DNA of 64,000 nt, from assembly GCF_004379255.2 (NCBI RefSeq), contig NC_056032.1:26323322-26387321 (forward strand), written 5' to 3'. How positions within the stretch are numbered: position 1 is the first letter of the stretch; each line of letters starts with the position of its first letter. The stretch is from Salvia splendens. Its lineage: Eukaryota > Streptophyta > Magnoliopsida > Lamiales > Lamiaceae. Positions 56,316 through 64,000 of the stretch are shown here, piece after piece. The translations under genes were made by a program, and so were the position numbers. Below the pieces are notes generated by a model. The model made no database searches. It worked only from the letters and a program-made list of their open reading frames with translations, and was not told where the DNA came from.

Positions 56316-59300
56316 ATGCGGGAACAGATCGAGAATTCCGAGATGAGTCATGCCATTGATAGAGAAGTAGCTAGTTGGTGTCAAGCAATGAACACAAGTG
56401 AGTTATCAGATGATGAGCTAGCTGAAGCGATTCTGGAATTCTGTGCGAACCCGAAGCTAGCTAGATCAAAGAAGGCACCTTATGTGGCGAGCATGGACAG
56501 TTCTACTGAGTCTAAGAAGGGAATCGCAACAGAGTCGACAGAGAAAAATCCCTTGCCCCAGGAAAAAGATATCCCCAAGAAAGAATTGAAAACGCTTCCA
56601 CCTGGGCTCAAGTATGCGTATCTGGAGGAGAATGAAAATTTCCCGGTAATTATTAACAGCAGCTTGACCGAGGGACAAGAAGAGAAATTGCTGAATGTGA
56701 TCCGGAGACATAAGAAGGCTATTGGGTGGATACTCTCTGACTTGGTTGGAATCAGTCCAGATATGTGCATGCATCACATTCGTCTAGAAGAAGGAGCAAA
56801 AGCCTGCAGGGACCCGCAACGCAAGTTGAATCCGAACATGAGGGAAGAAGTGCTGAAGGAAGTATTGAAGCTGCTATCCCTAGGAATCATATATTGCATA
56901 CCAGACAGTGAATGGGTTAGTCCAGTACATATGGTACCAAAGAAGTCAGGAATACAGGTGGTTAAGAATGATAAAAATGAGTTGGTCCCCACTCGACTTG
57001 TTACTGGGTGGAGGATGTGTATTGACTACCGGAAGCTGAACGAGGCTACTAAGAAGGATCACTTCCCGTTACCTTTCATTGACCAGATGTTGGAGAGGTT
57101 GGCGGGCAAGCAATATTTCTGCTTCCTGGATGGATATAGTGGGTATTTTCAAATCTATGTGGATCCCGAGGACCAGGAGAAGACAACTTTCACGTGTCCC
57201 TTTGGAACGTATGCTTATAGACGGATGCCGTTTGGTCTGTGCAATGCGCCAGACACCTTTCAGCGGTGTATGATGAGTATCTTCTCGGATCTCCTAGAGG
57301 ATTGCATCAAGATTTTTATGGATGACTTCACTGTGTACGGGAATTTATTTGACTCGTGTTTGGCAAGTTTGGATGTAGTGCTGAGGAGGTGTCAGGAGAA
57401 GCACTTGGTTTTGAATTTCGAGAAATGCCACTTTATGGTCCCCGAGGGAATTGTCCTAGGGCATGTGGTATCGGAAAGAGGCATACAGGTAGATCAAGCA
57501 AAAATCGATGTTATCTCAAAAATGCCTTACCCGACGAATCAGAAAGAGGTGAGAGGATTCCTAGGGCATGCAGGATTTTATAGGAGGTTTATAAAGGATT
57601 TTGCGAGAATTGCTCAACCACTCACTCACTTATTTCATAACGATGTGGAGTTTGTTTTCGATGAGGAGTGCAAAAAAGCTTTTCAGTTGTTGAAGGATAG
57701 GTTAGTTTCTGCTCTCATTATTAGAGCGCCCGACTGGAATCTACCCTTTGAGATCATGTGCGACGCAAGGGACTACGCTGTGGGAGCGGTGCTAGGTCAA
57801 AGTGTTGATGGGAAAAGCTACGTGATTTTTTATGCATCCAAGACACTGAATCAAGCTCAGAAGAATTATGATACACTGAAAAGGAGATGCTGGTTGTTGT
57901 ATACTTATTCAAGAAGTTTCGCTCGTACTTGGTGGGGTCGAAGGTGATCGTTTTCACAGACCACGCGGCTATTAAGTACCTGCTGGCGAAGAAGGAGTCC
58001 AAATCAAGATTAATCCGTTGGGTGTTACTTTTACAAGAATTTGACTGGGAGGTCAAGGATAAGAAAGGAACTGAGAACAAGGTGGCTGACCACTTGAGTC
58101 GTATTTTTCAAGGGGAGACCGAGGAAGCAATTCTAGATGCATTCCCCGAGGAACATCTATACTATTTAGGAGAACTTCTTAGACCCGTCAATTGGGAAAA
58201 GATCATGGCGTTAACAGATCCATGAGATTCTGAGAGAGGAAAATGTCGTCTAAACGATGAGCCATGGTTCGCAGACTTGGCAAACTACTTGGTCACTGGA
58301 GAGGTGCCCAGTTCGCAGGAAATTTCCCGGGCCCAGAGGATGAAGCTCAAAAGCGAGGCCAAGTATTATTTTTGGGACGACCCGTATTTGTGGAAAATGG
58401 GAGCTGACCAAGTGATTAGAAGATGCAAACCAGAATGGGAACAAAGGGATGTGCTGAACCATTGACATGCCCTAGCTTGTGGAGGTCACTTTGGACCTAG
58501 GAAGACTGCAAGGAAGGTGTTAGATAGTGGTTTTTACTGGCCTACATTGCATAAGGATGCTTTTGAGTTTTGTCAGAACTGTGAGAGGTGTCAACAGACA
58601 GGGGGAATATCCAGGAGGGACGAAATGCCACAAGTTCCAGTGATTGTGTGTGAGATCTTCGATGTCTGGGGAATGGATTTCATGGGTCCATTTCCGTCTT
58701 CATACGGGAACGCATACATACTTGTGGCAGTTGATTATGTTTCAAAGTGGATAGAGGCCAAGGCGACCACATCGTGTGAAGCCAAAGAGGTAGCGAAATT
58801 TCTTAGAGCTAACATCTTTAACAGGTACGGAGTACCCAAAGCTATAATATCTGATAATGGGACGCATTTCCGTAACCGGACTATTGAAGCTCTAATGAGA
58901 AAGTACGGAGTTCACCATCGCCTTTCCATACCATATCATCCTCAATCAAATGGGCAAGCTGAAATATCAAACAGGGAAATCAAAGCGATTCTGGAAAAGA
59001 CGGTTAATCCGTCAAGGAAGGACTGGAGTAAGAGACTTGATGACGCACTATGGGCATATAGAACAGCATATAAAACGCCCATTGGAATGTCTCCTTACAG
59101 GTTAGTATTCGGCAAGATGTGTCACTTGCCGGTGGGAATTGAGCATAGGGCGTACTGGGCAGTCAAGGAGATTAATATGAATCCTCAAGCCTGTGAGGGA
59201 GAGAGGAAACTGCAGCTCCAGGAGTTGGAAGAATTGAGGCTTGAGTCTTACGAATCAGCGATGTGGTTCAAAGAAAAGACCGAGCTTTGGCATGATAAGA

Positions 59301-59569
59301 ATCTCCGGACCAAGGAACTGCAAGTTGGGCAGAAAGTTCTCCTGTTCCAATCCCGGCTCAAGTTAATGCCTGGTAAGCTGAAGTCCAAATGGACTGGACC
59401 ATACACTATTGTGAGTCTTCGTGCAAATGGAGCAGTAGAGATCCAGGGAAGTGCTTCAAACTCAACTCCTTTTCTTGTCAACGGTCATCGTGTGAAGGTA
59501 TTTAGGGATAACTCGGAGCTGTGTGTAGTGGACGAAATGCCACTATGTGCACTCCCTGATATCACTTGA
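56316..59569 (+). pseudogene. Broken Athila-type Pol of element D: RT, RNase H, integrase
   Basis: It follows the protease in the same frame after a TAA. RT shows WRMCIDYRKLNEAT, FLDGYSGYFQ and FMDDFTVYG. RNase H begins near 57736 (FEIMCDARDYAVGAVL); one base is lost near 57874, so the rest ([28 protein letters not shown]) is in another frame. TGA codons stand at 58223-58225 and 58463-58465. Integrase has a zinc-binding [10 protein letters not shown] region with CQNCERCQ, the core [19 protein letters not shown] and [14 protein letters not shown], and a C-terminus [13 protein letters not shown] ending at 59569. Confidence 0.9.
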
Positions 59570-60159
59570 TCGGTCTAGGAAGTGAGTGTTCTTAAGGATT
59601 TCCTAGGTCCAGTATCCAAGAAGTTTTACCATGACCTGACCTAGGAATCGTGAGAACACTTGAACACAATTTGTAAATATTTAATTGTTTTCCTTAAATC
59701 AAGAAAACCCAAACAAATCAGAAAAAAAATAATCTTCCAAAAATATTTTCGAAATACCAGACTCCTTGGGAATGTTTTTGATATTGTCATATCCTAGACC
59801 TGGGGGGTCTGGCGTTTCATTTTTTTAGTTTGATTCTTTTTCTATGTGTAGTTCTGCAAAGAGTATCTACTGGGGCAGGGAGTTGAGGAGCAAAACATTG
59901 GAGGGAATTGGCACCGGTTCGGATTTCAAAAAACTAAAGGGGTACCTTTATGAGGAGACGTACGGTCGCTAGCGCCATGCCTGCAAAACCGTCCTCGTCC
60001 ATACCCATCAGCTAATAACCGTGTGTTGTTTTTTATTTTTCATTACTCACTCTCTCTCTACATTCGAAAATCCCCAAAATTTCTCTTTAGGTTTTCTTTC
60101 TCTAACCCTAATCGAGAAAATTCCGTTCGAGTTTCTGTGAAAATTTTGCAGCATTCTTC
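59570..60159 (+). other. Spacer between pol and the third ORF of element D
   Basis: No coding frame is supported. It is A/T-rich with pyrimidine stretches near 60040-60060 directly before the third ORF and could hold a splice acceptor or internal promoter, but no clear TATA box was seen. Confidence 0.4.
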
Positions 60160-62931
60160 ATGGACAACAAACAGGGTGCCGGAAATACTTCAGGACCCGC
60201 CGATTCTAATACGGTGGCGTTCATGGCTGACCTCCTACAAAAATTTGGGGGGCCAGAAAAGGCGATGGAGGCATTTGCTATGTTCGCGTCTGTGATGGGG
60301 AAATCTGTACCGGCCGTTTCAACATCTGCCGTACCACCCGCACCGGAAACTTCAGGGGTTTGAACATCCCAACCGGAAGCCGTCGCAGAACCTGACACTG
60401 CCGTCCCGGAGACAGCTACCGCAGAAAAGCACGAAGAAGAAGCAGATCTGGCGGCAGGGCTGGGATTATTGGCTGTAAGTGAACCCAGGTTAGATTTTGT
60501 CGCTGAGAGGGAATCCCCTGTTTTAAATGATGAAGTAGTTGGAGTTCCTGAGGGGGTGAACCCTGTGTTTGCCGCCGTGGATTTTGTGGAGAAAGAAACC
60601 CTAACAGAATCTGTGGGTGTCGATCTTTCTGTTGTTGCTGATAGTCGTACAGAGGGGGAATCCCCTGTTTTGGAAAAGTTTGGAGGGGGGAAAACCCCAG
60701 TTGTTGATAGTGATGTTCCAGAGGGCGACGAAGCCCTAAATTCTGATAGAAAATTAGCAGGGGAAACCCCAGAAGTGGTTGAGGGCGCCGAAGCCCTAAC
60801 TGTTGAGGAAGATGTCAAAGAGGGGGAAACCCCTGAGAAATCCATGGGTATTAAAGCCCATGTTGAACAAGAGTTGGTTGGGGTAGAGTCCCCTGTTTAT
60901 CTCAAGGGGGCGACCCCTTTTATGTCTGACAAGGGAGAAGCCCTCGTTGCTGATGTTGAACAAGAACCCGGCGGTGACGGGATGACTTTGATGGTAGATC
61001 TAACTGATGTCCCCGTTGGGACCGATTCACCAGTTAACGCACGGGAAGCAAAGAGGCAAGCTCGTCGAGGTTTACGTGATGAAATAGAGGAACACGTCCC
61101 GCAGACAGAAGCAGGGTCGCTGGATCTAGAGCCTGCAGCTCCTGACCAGGTAAACTTTCCTAGACCTACTGATGGGGAGAGCGACAAGGAGGAGCGCCGA
61201 CACGCGGTCGAGAGGAAGAGGAAAGGAAAACAGATTGCTCCTTCCTCGACCAAGAAAGCAAAAGGGAAGTCCGTTGAACCCTCTCTCCCTCCACCTGCTA
61301 AGGTACCGTACGCTGCTGAGTCCGGAAGCCCTGATGGGTCCAGTGACTCCGAAGATGAACAAGAGGTGGAGCTTAACTTTGAGCCGAAAAAAATCTGGAT
61401 TACTAAAGAGCTGCTGAACGAGATGAGGAAGTTTGCGGACCCAAAACGCACAGCAATATACACGGAGAACAGTGGTTTAGGAAAGGATGCTAAGTCCGGG
61501 AAGATGTATGACTCGGCGGAACTAAAGGAGATCTCGAGCAACGATGAATTTCGGGGGTATATAGAGGCAATCAGCTTTGACTGGTTGCTAAAGCATAGCA
61601 CCCTTGAGGTTCCGATAGACTTGGCCCGGGAATTTTTCTCGACTTTTCGGTTTAAATCTACCACCGACTTGGATGCCGATTCCATTAACTTCCGGCTCTT
61701 CACCGAAGAACATGTGATGAGCATCCGTGAGTGGACCTTACGGATGGGTCTGCTGACGCGTACAGAAGATGACGAAGGATTATGGAACGAGAGAATGGTC
61801 GGCCCACCAAAGTTCACGCCAGGTTTCAAAGCGCAGAGCGCATGGGAGTTCTTGACCCACCCGAGGGTGGGTCAATTTAAAACTAGTTTTTCGAAGGTCC
61901 ACCATATCGAGAACAGGATCCTGAGGTTCACCCAAACCTTCATTAGCTATAATCTGATGGGCACAGCTAACAACGCATTGACGACTCCCGACTTATACTT
62001 TACCTGGTGCATGGCCACGGGTGTACGTGTCCACTTGGGCTACTGGTTAGCCCAAGCCTGCCACCAAGTAACTGCCAACCCTTCCCGGCATCTATACACA
62101 TGCCATCTTCTCGGGGCTTATCTACAGCGGAATGTGATCATGAAGATCCACAAGTCCTGCCGAGAAGTGAAGATGTGTCTACCCCCAGAGGTTTTCAACA
62201 TGGATTACTTCTTAAACAAGGGGCTGCTAATCACGCACGGGAGGGATGTCTGTTTTTATGAAGTTGGTAAGTCGGAAGCCCAGATCAAACAGGAGCAAGA
62301 GATGGCGGGGGTGACAGAAATTGCTGATGTGGATGCAGCCAGAGAGTCAGTCGTGGAAGTGGAAGTGATGAGAAAGGAAGTCGGATGGATGAGATCCGAA
62401 ATTCAAAAGGTGAGGGAAGAGATCGTGGCCCTACGGGGTAAAGGGAAGGACAGTGTTGGGGCTGAGGGAGTCCGGAAAGAAGTTGTCAGAGTAAGAACGG
62501 AGATCGACGAAATGAAAACTGAAGTCAGGAAGGTTAGGGAGGAAATGGTGGCCCTCAAGGGGCGCATTTCTGATCTGGTGGAGACATCATCCAGATGTAC
62601 TGAGAGGATGACGGAAGGTGTCGCATTAATAATGACGATGATGAAGTGGTTGCGTGAGAAATTTCCGGACGCACCAAAGTCACTTCCTGGATCCAGTGGA
62701 GGAACCACGGCGCCAAGTCCAGGAAGTTTATCTATCCAGAAGCCGCCACAAGTCACCAAGCCTCTGACCATCCTCTCTTCTGCTAGACCCGTGACTTTAA
62801 AGAAGACCGTACCCAGACAGACAGAAGAGAGGACAGAGAAGCCGAAATCGCCGGCAAGAAAGAAGGCTAAAGTGACCCAACAGGCCGTGCCGCCCAAGTC
62901 TGGCTCCCAAGGGGGCCAGACCCCGAATTAA
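60160..62931 (+). pseudogene. Large third ORF of element D (ATHILA ORF-1-like, coiled coil), one in-frame TGA
   Basis: 924 codons from the ATG at 60160 to TAA, interrupted only by TGA at 60361-60363; the two parts are in the same frame. N-terminal part: acidic, low complexity with recurring units such as GESPVL, GKTPVV, GETPEV and GVESPVY. Middle: basic stretch with ERKRKGKQ. A globular region of about 250 residues (INFRLFTEEHVMSIREWTLR, LYFTWCMATGVRVHLGYWLA) resembles the ATHILA ORF-1 or putative plant transposon protein families. A heptad-like coiled coil follows (EVRKVREEMVALKGRISDLV), then a Pro/Lys-rich tail. It occupies the env position, but I saw no clear signal peptide or membrane anchor. 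Function unknown. Confidence 0.78.
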
Positions 62932-63034
62932 TTCCCCCCAACCCAAGTAACTTTTACTTTTCATCTTTTATTGCTTTCTGTTTTTGTTTTTCTGAGCCAA
63001 TATGCTTGTTCTGTACTTATGTGTTGCAATTTCC

Positions 63035-63149
63035 CACACTTAGCCCATTCTTTGGTCTAAGTGTGAGAAGGGGTTGTGCCATTTTTGCATGTTTGGTTTT
63101 AGTTGTTGAACTTTCTCCCACTTAGCCCGGTGTACGGTCTAAGTGCGAG
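63035..63149 (+). repeat. Doublet of related hairpins in the 3' region of element D
   Basis: First: CACACTTAGCC (63035-63045) with GGTCTAAGTGTG (63054-63065). Second: CTCCCACTTAGCC (63115-63127) with GGTCTAAGTGCGAG (63136-63149). Both have an 8-base loop and a bulged T, as in the second hairpin of element C. Each is followed by AAG and a G/T-rich stretch. The stretch 63150-63484 holds nothing else recognised except a purine-rich run GGGAGGGGGAGGGAA near 63267. Confidence 0.85.
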
Positions 63150-63484
63150 AAGTTTGTTTTGTTTTTAGCATGTTGTTTGTTCGTTTTGTGGTCTGTTTTG
63201 TGTTGTTCATACTTCCCTGTTTCCCCCCTTCACTAGGATAGCTTGGGGACAAACTTGAGTGAAATGGGAGGGGGAGGGAATATGTGCAGTATGTAAATAA
63301 GAGTCTTAGAGTCTTCAGTTTTTTTTATTTTATTTTTATGTGTTGCATGAGCTAGTGGATACAATAAGGTAAAAATTCCCTTAGTAAGAGCAATTGAAGA
63401 AAGGATACACGTCAACTTTGATGCCCTTTTCCTTAATAAACCAAAAGCGGTTTGGATGAAGTGAGGACGATAGAGGATGCTTTA

Positions 63485-64000
63485 GAGCATCTCCAGTAAG
63501 ACTAGACGTCAAATAGCCCTCACATAGCCTTCACACTGCCACATCATCAGCACTACAATTCTCCTGCCACATCAGCTTGCCACATCAACTGGACATCAAA
63601 TAGCCCTCACATAGCCTTCACACTACCTATCCACATCACTAATAACAATTATATAATTTAATTTACACTCTATCAACATACGGAGCTTAATTTACGAGAC
63701 AAATACATTTAAATTGAATAATACTATAAAAATTTTAAAAAGTACAATAATTTAAAAAAATACATTTAAAAAAATTACATAAATTTACATAAAAACTAAC
63801 GCCTTGCAATCCTCCGCGCCCACAACTCTTCAACTAAATCCTTTTGGAGTCGAATATGAGCCTCCGTCTGACGCATGTCGGCATGTGCTTGGAGGAGGGC
63901 TTCTTCATCGTGAGGTACCCCACCTCGGCTTGGACCGGCCTCATTATCGTCGTTGGCCCAATCAGTCAGTTGTACACCTTCATCTTCGACAATCATGTTG
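63485..64000 (-). mobile_element. PIF/Harbinger element, cut by the window edge
   Basis: It starts GAGCATCTCCAGTAAGAC after TTA (63482-63484), the usual Harbinger border and 3-bp target. Inside the end a stretch CATCAAATAGCCCTCACA is present in two near-identical copies (near 63508 and 63595). A transposase-like C-terminus follows on the minus strand. The other end is outside the window. Confidence 0.75.
63796..63996 (-). CDS. C-terminal part of a Harbinger-type transposase or nuclease-like protein (partial)
   Basis: A 66-codon frame ending at 63796, with EGVQLTDWANDDNEAGPS and AHIRLQKDLVEELWARR. I recall this acidic DWANDD plus RLQKD-EE-W pattern as the C-terminus of plant HARBI1/ALP1-like DDE proteins. 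The frame probably continues upstream beyond the window; the Met at 63996 is likely internal. Whether the rest is intact cannot be seen. Confidence 0.6.
   Translation of the reverse strand: MIVEDEGVQLTDWANDDNEAGPSRGGVPHDEEALLQAHADMRQTEAHIRLQKDLVEELWARRIARR

Larger units (their letters stand above)
51860..64000 (+). mobile_element. Athila-type LTR retrotransposon D, truncated by the window edge
   Basis: It has a 5' LTR (51860-53456), primer-binding site, gag, protease, RT, RNase H, integrase, a large third ORF and a 3' region with the hairpin doublet; the 3' LTR is outside the window. It is inserted in the third ORF of element E; GTGTT (51855-51859) would be the target duplication. A PIF/Harbinger element interrupts its 3' region from 63485. 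At least two frameshifts and several stops make it inactive. Confidence 0.9.

Noticed and set aside
60897..61829. A 310-codon open frame on the minus strand
   Set aside because: It lies fully opposite the third ORF of element D and has the composition of an antisense shadow, with no recognisable motif.
60160..62931. Third ORF of element D as a viral envelope protein
   Set aside because: No clear signal peptide, membrane anchor or glycosylation-rich ectodomain was seen; only its position matches env.

Overview
The window is plant nuclear DNA, most likely from a eudicot. The evidence is the presence of plant-specific Ty3/gypsy lineages (Tat-type, Athila-type and a chromodomain Tekay/Del type), Ty1/copia LTRs, Mutator-like, CACTA, PIF/Harbinger and Stowaway DNA elements, a tRNA-derived SINE, and the remains of two typical plant genes. 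I cannot name the species. Almost all of the sequence is nested transposable elements. No intact host gene was found.

Layout. 1-6976: minus-strand Tat-type retrotransposon cut by the window edge, with gag-protease and pol in one frame separated by one amber codon in a strong readthrough context. It is inserted in a TRICHOME BIREFRINGENCE-LIKE (TBL) gene whose last exons lie at 6977-8367 and carry two nonsense codons. 8373-10316: non-autonomous Mutator-like element with 9-bp target duplication, long terminal inverted repeats, arrays of 33-bp hairpin units and a nested CACTA MITE. 11367-14843: solo LTR distantly related to the Tekay LTR. 14992-17611: copia remnant split by an Athila-type solo LTR, itself carrying a Stowaway MITE with a SINE inside. 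17612-18216 and 30461-31690: tail and 3' LTR of an Athila-type element, split by a complete, very young Tekay/Del element (18217-30460, minus strand) that carries an extra ORF upstream of gag.

34265-42040: Athila-type element (here 'C') with both LTRs, gag and protease but with RT, RNase H and nearly all of integrase deleted; it splits a Stowaway MITE. 43002-46238: alanine-glyoxylate aminotransferase 2 (AGT2) gene, all seven exons recognisable but broken by frameshifts, stops and a copia solo LTR in exon 2. About 46665-51859: a second pol-less Athila-type element ('E'), cut by a third one ('D', from 51860) that keeps gag, protease, RT, RNase H, integrase and a large third ORF, with many stops. 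From 63485 to the edge a PIF/Harbinger element interrupts the 3' part of D.

The most interesting signals are: the three elements with full pol all have a single in-frame stop exactly between protease and RT, one of them in the TAG-CAR-YYA context; strict 33-bp hairpin arrays in the Mutator-like element; a conserved doublet of hairpins in the 3' untranslated region of elements C and D; and a 216-residue sense ORF of unknown function in the Tekay leader.
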